Source of the DNA: Rhinopomastus cyanomelas | Lineage: Eukaryota > Chordata > Aves > Bucerotiformes > Rhinopomastidae | Reading direction: 5' to 3' | Length of the DNA: 64,000 bases | NCBI GenBank assembly: GCA_013400115.1 | Contig: VXBP01009315.1 | Location: forward strand, 80,120-144,119 | In this document: positions 24,514 through 34,881 of the stretch, piece after piece | Layout: each line of letters opens with the position of its first letter | Position numbering within the stretch: the first letter of the stretch is position 1 | Program-made: the position numbers and the translations under genes | Notes under the pieces: generated by a model | What the model was told of the DNA's origin: nothing | Databases searched by the model: none | The model's input: the letters and a program-made list of their open reading frames with translations, nothing else

Positions 24514-24970
24514 TGTGTTGGGTTAACCTTGGGTAAGGGCCAAACAATTATTCAGTGAATGAGGTAGACAGGTTCAAGTGTTGAGACAAAGACAGGGAGA
24601 TCACTTAACCAGTTACTGTGACATGCAAAACAGATGGGGAAAAGTAATTTAATTTATGCCAATTTAAGTAGTTTTGGGGAGTGAAAAACAAACACTCCCT
24701 TTCCAGGAACAACTTCACTCCTTCATTCCTGAAACATCTGCCCCTAGATCAGCACAGGAAGGGTGCATTATAGAAGTTGGTTGGGATATTGTTATAAAGC
24801 TGTCTGGGGTAGATCTGCAGGTTAATTAACCAACTGACTCCAGGACCTGCCCTGTGTGGTGCTGTGTTAGCTTTGCACTGCTGAGGGCATAACCCAGCAC
24901 CTGCCTTTATCAGAGGAGACTCAAAAGCTCTAACACTGTTGCTGGAGCTTGTCACAGGTAAACTACAAGA
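24514..24970 (-). mobile_element. Avian ERVL-type LTR remnant, antisense
   Basis: The plus strand opens with TG and 'ttgggttaaccttgggtaag', then 'gacagggagatcacttaacc', 'gtaatttaatttatgccaat' and 'gaacaacttcactccttcat'. These match, in order, the antisense of a common avian endogenous retrovirus LTR of the ERVL group as I recall it, whose sense 3' end reads like 'ccaaggttaac' before a terminal CA. The inner end, with 'tgttgctggagcttgtcac', fits the repetitive mid-part of that LTR. No retroviral coding sequence is seen beside it, so it is probably a solo or truncated LTR. The inner boundary is uncertain. Confidence 0.55.
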
Positions 24971-25728
24971 ACAGTGTCTGAGATACTTTTTAATAAATCA
25001 AATACAATTATTTCAGTTAGAATCTGCTTTCTGTTGATTTTCTTCTTTAAAAAAAAAGTATTTATAGTTGAAAAGTTAAACTTACTGCTATTCAGCAATA
25101 CAGGCATTGTTGACCAAGCACTGTACTTTAAGCCCCTAAAGGGTCTGCAGGTCTGTTTGGCTGGAGTTCTGAGGCCATCATGAGTACGTGTGCCATCATG
25201 AATGATAGCCAAAAATTGAAGCAGAAAGAGAGGAGATAGAGGGAGACATGACAAATGAGTTACAAACAAACCAGGAACCCTTCAGCTGCTTCCAAATAAA
25301 TTCTTTCATTAAATCATATTAATAATATATTTTTTCATGTAGATTTACCAATGGAAAAAGCTATAATGTCTCATCTGTTCTAATATCCATCATCATGTAT
25401 CTAAGGCAAATTAATATTATCAATTTGTTTTAAAAATAAACAAATAAACCCCTATTCTCTGCATCAATGTATATTATCACATGCTGAGATACTGTTGTAT
25501 GAAGAACAAGATTCACTCTGCCACAAGTTAACAATAAACATGTTATAAAAAGGAGCTGCATTTATTTCTTGCTAGTGATGTAATGTGGGAATTTATTTGT
25601 ATGGAAATTCAGTTCATAAAAGCTTAATATCTTTTGGGTTGTTGGTACATAATTTTGTCTGTTAACCAGTTTGTGTGTAAAACACTTCTAATTTCTTCTA
25701 TTTTTTTTAACCTTTTTTTAACTTTTAG
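24971..25728. other. Unique AT-rich sequence
   Basis: No gene or mobile element is recognised. The right end (25,685-25,728) forms a good 3' splice-site layout: a branch-point-like TTCTAAT near 25,686-25,692 and then a long T-rich tract ending in AG at 25,727-25,728. Confidence 0.45.
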
Positions 25729-25830
25729 TGGCTCATGTTGAGCCTTTCGTCCACAAGCACCCCCAAGTCCATCTCCTCGGGGCTACTCTCAGACACACAG
25801 AAGTGCAAACAGGGAAAAGAAGCCAGTAAG
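25729..25830 (+). other. Candidate exon made from an antisense CR1 relic
   Basis: A 102-base segment sits between a strong acceptor (T-rich tract, AG at 25,727-25,728) and a perfect-looking donor (AAG before GTGAGT, GT at 25,831). Its first 70 or so bases ('ctcatgttgagcctttcgtc' onward) are antisense CR1; the rest is unrelated. The length is a multiple of three and frame 1 has no stop over its 34 codons, while the other two sense frames contain stops. This layout is what exonised transposons look like, but chance cannot be excluded: no neighbouring exon is visible. I see signals, not proof of splicing. Confidence 0.35.
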
Positions 25831-26980
25831 GTGAGTTTATTATGTAGTAATAATAAATAAGTATTTTGACATATTCTGGAATTTAGTTTAAACTCAAAGC
25901 ATAAATCAGGAAAAGTTAGGAAGACAGTATTTTTTGGAAATGCTGAAAAAATTCAGCTAGAATTTTTTTAGGGGTATTGATATTTCTGAAATGGAACCTT
26001 GCAGAAAAATCCAACGAGATTCCCAAAAATGTGCATGCTAAAATATCTTCATTTATGCCTAGAGCATGCCACAGCTAGCCAACATAGGAGATATAAGGAG
26101 TAATAAAAGAAATGCCTATTTGTGTTGCAGCGTTAGATCTAGTGAACATTCAGCTGAGTTGATTATGGAGTAAAGTCAGGAGATACTGAGACTATTGTAT
26201 AAGGTGCATAGCACACTGTGGGGAACTGGTTAATTTCTTTCAGAATCAAGCAAGGCTTGAACATGGATCTCTTCATTTAGTGGTTTCCGCTTATCTTTTC
26301 GAAGCCACTCTTCTGGACAGCTGTGTGTCTTCCTTCTGCAAATATGAGAATGGCTCCAGAACATTATTTTAAAACTACTTTTATTACAGTGCTGAGACCA
26401 TCCTATTTACCCTTTTCTGCTACGAGAAGTGATAAAAAGGACATGTGTGATGGTAATATGGTGGTGATTTGCAATAATAATATTTGGGTGGATATTAAAA
26501 AGGAGAGGAAGGACTTTGATTGTTGTCTCTTGAGGAATGTGCTCAAATTTTAATCCTATATAACAAAAATATTGAGTTTTGTCTTCCACTAATGAAGAAC
26601 ATCTCTTCTCATTAGTATCCAATCCCTGGCATTCTATTACATCTTAATTGTAATACAAACAATCTGCTTGCTGATGAATCTGATGAAAATACATTAAGCG
26701 GCAAGCCTATCAGAAACGGGGGGTTAATTTGAAAACCAGAGAATTAGGTTACAAAGTAAAGAAAAAAAAAGAAAATTAATTTATAAGTTCAGAAATATTA
26801 TATTGAATTAGTACATTAGAGCACAAATGTAGGAACAGAAATGATACATTTTATTTATATAAACAAAAATGATAAATATATAGGAAGAAAAATGTATTTT
26901 TTTAATGTGTTTGGGCCTTTGCTTTGTAACTTCAGCACTTTGTCCTTTCAGTTAGAAATCTATTTCACACAAGGTACCAT
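25831..26980. other. Unique AT-rich sequence
   Basis: About 1.15 kb with frequent A and T runs (for example 26,761-26,769). There are no supported genes, LTRs or LINEs. The frame at 26,323-26,553 has no recognisable domain. Confidence 0.45.
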
Positions 26981-28178
26981 TCATAGAATCACAGATTCAA
27001 ATCACAGAACCACAGAATGCTAGGGATTGGAAAGGACCTTGAAAGATCATCTAGTCCAATCCCCCTGCCACAGCTGGATCACTGGACTAAGTCACACAGG
27101 AACACATCCTGGTGGGATTTAAACGTCTCCAAAGGAGACTCCACAACCTCCCTGGGCAGCCTGTTCCACTGCTCAGTCACCCTCACTGTGAAGAAGTTCC
27201 TTCCGACATTTATATGGAACCTCATATGTTCCAGCTTGCACCCATTGCCCCTTGTCCTATCATTGAATGACACTGAGCAGATCCATCCTCCTGACATCTG
27301 CCTTTTTAATATTTATAAACATGAATGAGGTCACCCCTCAGTCTCCATTTCTCCAAGCTCAAGAGAACCAGTTCCCTCAGGCTTTCCTCATCAAGAAGAT
27401 GTTCCACTCCCTTCATCAGCTTTGTGGCTCTGCACAGGACACTCTCCAGCAGCTTCGTCTTCTTCTTAAACTGACGGGCCCAGAACTGGACACAATACTC
27501 CAGGTGTGGTCTCACCAGGGCAGAGTAGAGGGGGAGAAGAACCTGTCTCGATCTACTAACCATCCCTCTTCTGATCTTTTTGGCCACAAGGGCACATTGC
27601 TGGCTCATGGTCATCCTGCTGTCCACCAGGACCCCAAGGTCCCTTTCTCCTACACTGCTCTCCAACAGGTCAGTCTCCAACCTATACTGATATCTGGGAT
27701 TCTGCTTGCCAAGATACAAGATTCTACACTGCCCTTGTTCTAGTTTATTAAATGTCTCCCTGACCAGCTCTCCAGCCTGTCCAGGTCCTGCTGCATGACA
27801 GCACAATCTGCTGGGGTGTCTGCCACTCCTCCCAGCTTTGTGTCATCAGCAAACTTGCTGACAGTGCACCCTAATCCCTCATCCAAGTCATTAATGAATA
27901 GACTGCATAGGACTAGTGCCATTAGTGACTCCTTGGGCTCTCCACTAGATGCAGGCCTCCAACTAGACTCTGTCCCATTGACCACAACTCTCTGGCTTCT
28001 GTCCTGCAGACAGTTCATGATCCACCTCACTACCCTGTAGTCCAGACCACACAGCCTCAGTTTGCCTGTGAGGATGCTGTGGGATATTGTGTCCAATGCT
28101 TTACTGAACTCACGAGAGACCATATCCACTGCTTTGCCATCATCTATCCACCTGGTTATGTCTTCATAAAGGAATGGT
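26981..28178 (-). mobile_element. CR1 LINE, 1.2 kb antisense copy with RT palm
   Basis: The copy starts at its 3' end with 'tcatagaatcacag' repeats (26,981-27,015) and extends leftward in element terms through the C-terminal coding end, the thumb region and the RT palm. The 5' truncation is near 28,178, after 'tccacctggttatgtc'. Two main minus-strand frames survive in pieces. Base substitutions have damaged conserved RT positions. It sits about 500 bases from another antisense CR1 copy at 28,696. Confidence 0.93.
27079..28129 (-). pseudogene. CR1 ORF2 reverse-transcriptase remnant
   Basis: This is the decayed coding part of the CR1 copy above. Minus-strand frame 28,129-27,740 contains an FSKALDTISHSIL stretch (RT palm, where the family usually has F-KAFDT), QRVVVNG, and the catalytic FADDTKL with FADD encoded at 27,842-27,853. 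A second frame, 27,806-27,306, continues with LGVLVDSRMTMSQQCALVAKK, then LYSALVRPHLEYCVQFW and EKWRLRGDL. The third piece, 27,297-27,079, holds the C-terminus. The SVLGPVLF motif of the family is degraded. Frameshifts separate the pieces, so no enzyme is made. In a live element this protein would reverse-transcribe CR1 RNA at the nicked target. Confidence 0.88.
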
Positions 28179-28695
28179 TATAGTTTACAAAGCTAAATAG
28201 ATGTTGGAGTTCTCAGCTCTGTGACTCGTGTATTTATTTCTGATGCTTGAGTGTTATCACTCTGAAAGTGCGGGGTACATGAATGTATTTCAGAAAGCTT
28301 ATACTTGTTACCATTGAAACAAAGCATGGGTGAGATTAAAATAAAATATTAAAAAAATAATAAACTAAATGAAAGATCCAAAGCATGATAGATTCAAAAT
28401 ATGGTCTGTGTCTCTGTGTGCTTGTCTATACCTCAGTATAAAATTGTTTTTGTTAAGAAATGTCAACAGGTGACTGAGACAACTCAGCAGTGCAAATTCA
28501 AATGCCTATGAACTTATAGGCCACCACTGCTAGTTGCCCATCCAATTACTTAAAATAGCCAGGCATTTCAGAAGTTATGGTCTCATTATGTAGTGAACAC
28601 CTGGCTTCAGTTTACAGCACTTAAAAAATATTGCTGTGAAGTGTTCATGTAAACAAACAACGCGTATCTGCTGTAACCATGACAAAAGACGACAA
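28179..28695. other. Unique spacer between two antisense CR1 copies
   Basis: About 500 bases of AT-rich sequence without recognisable genes or repeats. Confidence 0.5.
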
Positions 28696-29025
28696 AATCA
28701 TAGAACCATTAGGGATTGGAAGGGACCTCGAAAGATCATCTAGTCCAATCCCCCTGACACAGCAGGATCACCCAGACCAAGTCACACAGGAACACATCCA
28801 GGTGGGTCTTAAACATCTCCAGTGAAGGAGACTCCACAACCTCCCTGGGCAGCCTGTTCCAGTGCTCTGCCACCTTCACTGTGAAGAAGTTCCTTCTCAT
28901 ATTTATGCAGAACCTCCTATGTTCCAGCTTACACCCATTGCCCCATGTCCTATCACTAGAGATGACATTGAGAAGAGCCATCCTCCTGAAACTACCCTTC
29001 AAATATGAAGACAAAGGGGAGGAAT
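28696..29025 (-). mobile_element. CR1 LINE, 3' fragment, antisense
   Basis: It begins with one AATCATAG octamer and 'ccattagggattggaaggga', then the 3' UTR and a minus-strand frame (29,014-28,736) with SDRTWGNGCKLEHRRF, FFTVKVAEHWNRLP and REVVESPSLEMF. The SYLKGSF segment marks the decayed YKYLRG region at its start. The 5' truncation is near 29,025. Few substitutions separate it from the young subfamily. Confidence 0.92.
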
Positions 29026-31522
29026 AATCTCAGATACTATTCCCGTAAATGTTAGAACACTTAATATATTTAGTGAGATTTGCACAGGTCTTGCCTTTTT
29101 GAAAAGCATCAGTAGCTGGTTGACTATCACTATTCCTGCTTCCACACTGGTCTCATGAAGAAACCAGCCAGAACAAATTATGACTTCAGGAATGTTTTGA
29201 AGTCAGTAATATTTATGGATATTTTTAAAGTTAAATCATTGATGAGTTGATTCTCAGAGACAGGACCACAAACTGATTTTGTTGCTGGCTTATTTTAGAA
29301 AAGTCAAAACAATTATGTAATAAAGATGTAGTTCGGTCAGTGAACTTCTTGCCTCCCTTTAATTTATAAAAAAAAATATATTAACATTTGATAGGAAAAA
29401 AACCCTTGATTTTGGAGGTAGTTCTTCTGGCCTAGGGATACCAGACCTAGTAGAATAGTGTCTCTTTAAGTTATTTCAGAAATGTGATTCAATATTCAAA
29501 CTATTTAGGAAAAAAAAAGTCATCACAGCTCTTTCATATTCAGTATAAATCCTTCCCTGGAGGTCTTCAGTGAGCCCACAATTATAATTGTAAATTTCCA
29601 AATGCAAACTTTGACGTGCTAAGATACACTTTGTATTTAGGGGGAGAGATCAGGCAGTCAAGATGCAACTGTTTTATACCTTAAGAGGCATGGGATGAAA
29701 ATACCAAACAGCAGCCACAACAAAACTCCCTGAATTAGGAAAGCTCAAGACCAGAGACAGCAAACAAACCTACCTACATAAATGTAACTGGCTCCTAAAA
29801 ACGTACTTTGTTTTAAAATGTAAATTAAATGTGCTTCATTTTACTGTTCAATACTGCTGTGCAAATTTGCATATTATCTCCTTCTCCTTTTTCAGTATCC
29901 ACGACCAACAGCTGTGACTTGTCAAAACTTGCCAGCACAAGGGAAAAAGCAAATGAAGGGCTATATTGGATACTGTCAGCTTATCTGTTGCTTTCAGTAA
30001 AATGTAATTGCTGAAGACGCCATTAAGAGGTGTCTGAAAAAATGTGTTAAGGCTGATTCAATTGTTTTTTTCTTCTCTCCCTTTAATAGTGGTGGTGTGA
30101 TACCCAGGAAAGGCTGTTCTGTGCCACATCTTGTGTGCTCTTCTCACAAGCTGCCTCCCTGTGATGAAGGGCTGTTGAAGATGATATCTTTGCAGTGGTT
30201 TTGACAGATTTCTTCACCACGGGGGTTTTGCAGTGCCCTTCTTGTGCACTCACCACCTTCACCAGCCCTGTTCCTCTCTGATGCTTCCCTTCATATTTAA
30301 AGCATCATATAGAGTCTGACAAAAAGCTCGAGGCTTCTGTGTTACCTTACAGTGATGTGAAGGGAGCCTGTATGTGCACGAAAAACCCTGTGAGCTGAAC
30401 CTCCAAGCATTGTCCTTTGTATCAGTGAGAGAGAAAGGAAAAGAAAATGGAAAAGGAAAAGAATGATGTAAGGAATGACAGAAATCTCTTTTGCTCTGCA
30501 CATGACAATGCTGAAGTTGAAGTCAGAATGTCTGGTTATGAATGAAGTGTCTGGGGTGCCACTGGGTGATCTATGGAACATGGGGTTATCAGATTGCAGC
30601 CCAGAAGTGGACTGCGCTGCACTAAATTACCTGTGCTTTTCTGACAAGTGGATCACGACTCTTTGTTTCCTCGCTGGCCTCATTAAGTTTCTATAATTAT
30701 CGTTTTATTGATAAAGTGCCTGGCCTTGGTGAGACTCGGGGGAAGCTGCACAATTACAATAACAGATTATGTGGATGTAAGATAATACACTAACAGTTAG
30801 GACTAAATAAGAGAATAAGGGTTGGTAGTTGGAATTCTTCCCTAATACTAGAACTCAAAGAGGAAGTACTTCCCAGGCAGCAAAAGACTCATCCATTCAA
30901 ATGAAATATTTTTTAAAACATAACTTATTTCTCACTATTTTTTGACTAATTTTTGACTATTATTTGTCAACCAACATAAGTATTAATGACTGTCTCTCCT
31001 GTTTGTCTCTATGGTTTTGTCACAAATACAAACACTGGTTTTCTAAATTTTAGTTAACCTAGAACTAACTTTTAGTTCTTGAGTTAGATTCCTAAAATTA
31101 GGGGGCAATGAGTCTAGATCATCAAGATATAATGTTGTGTTAAAATCTGAAATTCCAAGGTTCTCGCTCAAATAGGAATTCAGGTTTGCTTTTAGAATTT
31201 AGACCTTTGTGCCATACTCAGAAGCCCTCTGGAAAATGTGGTTGCCATTCTCTAAATTACTTCTGTACTATTTATTAAGTTACTTAATTAGACAACACCT
31301 CGATCTTTTCCCTCTTAGCTGAAAGGTCTAACCAACATGCTGTTTGTGTAGGAGTCATTCTAAATGCCTTACTTTTTAGCCCCCAGATCTTACCTTTCCG
31401 GACATCTAGGTAATAGCTTTACCAAGACAGGACAAAAGTATTTCAAGAAAGCTTGTTATCTACTGAGAAGGGGCTAGGGTGGGACACGAAGAACTTGCCT
31501 ATAAAATTATGTATCTGGCTTT
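29026..31522. other. Unique sequence with one candidate conserved block
   Basis: No coding gene or transposon is recognised. The section 30,475-30,790 differs from the rest in composition and motif content and is listed separately. Minus-strand frames 30,259-30,501 and 30,342-30,581 overlap each other in different frames and are most likely chance. Confidence 0.45.
30475..30790. other. Candidate conserved non-coding element
   Basis: Even composition and clustered motif-like words suggest a regulatory element. Examples are GTTATCAGATT at about 30,585, 'ctataattatcgttttattg' at 30,691-30,710 with homeodomain-type cores, GATAAAG directly after, and 'cacaattacaataacagatt' at about 30,750. No frame across it is long. 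This is inferred from appearance only. Confidence 0.32.
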
Positions 31523-32000
31523 ACCATATAAAATTGATCAGGTTGGACAAGACCTTCAAGATCACCAAATCGAACCGTTAACCCAACTGTCCCAAGCTCA
31601 CTGCTAAACCATGTCCCTAAACTCCCTATCCACATGACTTTTAAACACATCCAAGGACGGCGATTCAACCCCTTCCAAGGGCAGTTTGGTCCAAGGCCTG
31701 CCAACAATTTACATAGTGAAATTTTTTCTAATGTACAACCTAAACTTCCCCTGGTGCAACTTGAGGCCATTTCCTCTTGTCCTCTCTCATGTTACATGTA
31801 AGAAGAGGCCAGCCCCCACCTCTCTACACCTTCCCTTCGGGTAGCAGCAGACAGCAACAAGGTCTCCCCTCGGCCTCTTTCAGAACAATCAGCCCCAGCT
31901 CCCTCAGCTTCTCCCCATAACATTTGTTTTCCAGACTCTTCATCAGCTTTGTTGCCCTTCATTTGATCTACACCAGCACCTCAATGTCTTTCTTTCTCAA
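31523..32000 (-). mobile_element. CR1 LINE, 3' fragment, antisense, older subfamily
   Basis: The copy reads 'atcaggttggacaagacctt', 'taacccaactgtcccaagct', 'cctggtgcaacttgaggcca', 'caaggtctcccctcggcctc' and 'cagactcttcatcagctttg'. This is the antisense of a CR1 with a longer 3' UTR ('tggacttggcagtgttaggttaa' type). A minus-strand frame (31,770-31,507) is open, but conserved RT residues are lost. The terminal octamers are missing, and the 5' truncation is near 32,000. Confidence 0.85.
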
Positions 32001-33289
32001 GCAAAAGAGAGGTGTCTCTCCTTTCTTTTGCAGCAGGCTAAGCAAATTAAATATAGTAATTAATACAGCAAATGAAGCATCTTTATGAATGAGATCAGTG
32101 GAGATGTTTCTGTTTGCCTGTTTGTAGGCAGTCTGAAGTAGAAGACAATAGAAACCAGCACCTTGGCAAGACCAAGACATTCAGGAGAACGTTTACATGC
32201 CTGTGTTTGTTAAGCAATGTTGCTCTTGAAGGTGGACACAGACACCTGAATGCTGTGTACTTGGGATCCCAGTCACGCTCCACAAAGTGAATGCAAGGTC
32301 AATAACTGAAAGGTTACGGCAGGCTGAAAAAAAGCCTTTAGGTAGCCCAGATATGGAGGCAGGAGATTCTCACTCATTTTGATGATGATTTGGTCCATGT
32401 AATTATGCTAAATCTTTTTCCTTCTGTGTGATTACTTGTCTTGCCTAAAATAAATATTTATTTAACACTTTCACCTTGTGGGCAATGCTATCACTCTTTT
32501 TTTAATTACTATTCAGTTTCTAATAATGATGGGTAGCACTTTGCATATGTGAAAGGTGGCTATCTATCACTGACTTTCTATAATAAAATGACATTGGAGA
32601 AAATACAGGGAGCTGTTACTTCTCTGCAGTTTCTTAAGATTAAAATAATATCTAAATAATAAATAAGAAATACTTTCCTTCAGACATATCTGAGAAGTAT
32701 CTGAATCCTTGGATTATATTGGAAGTCAAAATGAGGTCTGCATTTAATCATCTTAATCTCAAAGTAACGTTAAAATTGCAATCAGTGCAATAAGGTGCCC
32801 ATGCAGGCCATATGAGTTTAGTCAACTGGGAGAGCAGTCTCAGTTCAACCCGTCATACACAAGTGCTTGATTTGCTGTCTGGCTGCCTCAGCATCTTGGT
32901 TCCCACCATTGCTACAAACTCTGTCAGCAGCAAAGGTAACCAGGGGTGAAAGCTCAGGAAAGCCTAGACTGTGAAAATGGCAAAAACCCCACAACATTAT
33001 CCTGACTGACTTGCTCACCTCTTATAAAATACTTGTGCATGCAGGGTCCAAGTCCTTGGTGGATTACAAAGGCAGTTGCAACACATTCCCATGAAATGTG
33101 GCAACCAGAGGTAATCCAAGGAATATCTGGTTTCTGCAGATGCATGGTTTGCATTTACCTTATTTGGACCAAGAACTCACAACAGGCAGACATGTTTAAA
33201 TATAAATGATTGTCAAACTCTTTACGGTAATGGGAATGGACTTTCAATTTTTGTGAAATGGCTACTGAGTTCAGGATACCTCCATGCAT

Positions 33290-33290
<1 letters not shown>
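32001..33290. other. Unique sequence, no gene seen
   Basis: AT-rich single-copy-looking DNA between a CR1 copy and the TATC microsatellite. No RNA gene, mobile element or supported coding region is visible. Confidence 0.5.

Positions 33291-33338
<48 letters not shown>
33291..33338 (+). repeat. (TATC)12 tetranucleotide microsatellite
   Basis: Twelve uninterrupted TATC units span 48 bases and are followed by AAAATATTG. No interruptions are present, which suggests recent slippage and likely length variation between individuals. Confidence 0.98.
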
Positions 33339-34439
33339 AAAATATTGATACACACACAAGTCTGTATAACAATATGCAAATACACATGCATAGTATATGC
33401 AAAATTAAATAGCTTCCATGAGCTCTAAGTGGTATGTCTAGAATTCAGCAGTAGATGTCTATTCTGCTGCTGCTTTTCGATGTACCACTGGCATTGCAAT
33501 GGAGTTAGAGAGAGAGCACTACCTGTAAGCATACTCAGCATTCCAAACACAACTTGTCCCCATCAAAACGTAGTCATTGAAAAGAAAGTTATTCTGAAAG
33601 TGGTATGAACTCACTGATTTTGTACCATTCTCTAATAACTCATGAACAGTGGCTTGTTAAGCCCTTGACTTACTCATGTCTTCTTGAAGAACCATTTCAG
33701 AAAGCTAGTAGTATTGAAAACCATGTCACATGCTTTTCCATAATTAATATGCATGCAATAGAAAGTCTGATATTAGCTCTTAAAGACTCTTTCAAAGGTC
33801 CACTGCTATTTTAAATACTTTATGTGTTCTATGGAGATCAATGGCTACAAATCCTTACTACGCTAACAAGCTCACCCAGGCACAGGCATCTTCTCTTTAC
33901 ACATACATGTGTGCTATGTGTATTTGTATACAATGTACACCTAAATATAGAAAGTTATATTAAAATCCGTTTGATCTGATGTCTCTTTTTTCATCAAATG
34001 AAATACTATTTTTAAAGTGAGCGTGCACAACTTGTATGTGAGTCCTTACACCTGGAGTTGGCTAACGAATCACTAAACAGATTTTTGGGAAATTTTTTTA
34101 GGATACGATCATTCTGCTGTCCAATACCTGTGGCCAGGAAGGAAAGATGCTCTGCAGTGAATGCACCAGATGGCAAAGACAGTTACAGTGGGAAGAGGCT
34201 TGGTGCTTTGCCACTGCACTAGACAGTGCAGAGAGCCAGTAAGGCAATGATGTGGAAAGAAGTGAAAGACTACAGACAAAATTTCAACAGAAGGGTAATC
34301 TGTGCACGTAACAGAAGGCAAAAAGATATTTAAGGAAAAGGGGCAAATCACAAATGGAAAACTAATTTACTTTTTATTAAGGTGCCAACTCCATGTGTAA
34401 GGGAGCTCTGTAGGTAAGTGCAGTGATCAGCTAATCATC
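33339..34439. other. Unique sequence, no gene seen
   Basis: About 1.1 kb, AT-rich, with alternating purine-pyrimidine words such as 'acatacatgtgtgctatgtg' near 33,901. There are no recognised repeats or genes. Confidence 0.5.
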
Positions 34440-34881
34440 AGGATGATTAGGGGACAGGAGGGCATGGCTTATGAGGAGAGGCTGAGGGACTTGGGGCTTT
34501 TTAGTCTGGAGAAGAGAAGACTTAGGGGAGATTTGATCAATGTTTATAAGTACCTGAAGGCTGGCCAGGAACGGGGGGACAGGCTCTTTTCACTTGCTCC
34601 CTGTGATAGGACAAGGCGCAATGGGTGTAAGTTGCAGCAGAGGAGGTTCCGCCTCAACACAAGGGGGAACTTCTTTACTGTGAGGGTCACAGAGCACTGG
34701 AACAGACTCCCCAGGGAGGTGGTGGAGTCTCCTTCTCTGAGGATTTTCAAGGCCCGCCTGGATGCGTTCCTCTGTGATCTGTGTTAGATAGTTTTGTCCT
34801 GCTCCGGCAGGGGGGTTGGACTCGATGATCTCTTTGGGTCCCTTCCAACCCCTAACATCCTATGATCCTATGATCCTATGA
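34440..34881 (+). mobile_element. CR1 LINE, 3' fragment, sense, young-looking
   Basis: The frame 34,443-34,787 (114 codons) is open to its natural stop and carries YEERLRDLGLFSLEKRRLRGDLINVYKYL, CDRTRRNGCKLQQRRFRL, FFTVRVTEHWNRLP and REVVESPSLRIF. The 3' UTR includes 'ggggggttggactcgatgat', and the end is a tandem of TCCTATGA units (34,857-34,881). The octamer differs from the ATTCTATG type seen in other copies, so this is a distinct subfamily. The copy is 5'-truncated at the boundary with the unique sequence at about 34,440. Confidence 0.94.

Noticed and set aside
27017..27743. Plus-strand frames of 103 and 158 codons
   Set aside because: They are antisense shadows of the CR1 coding region at 26,981-28,178.
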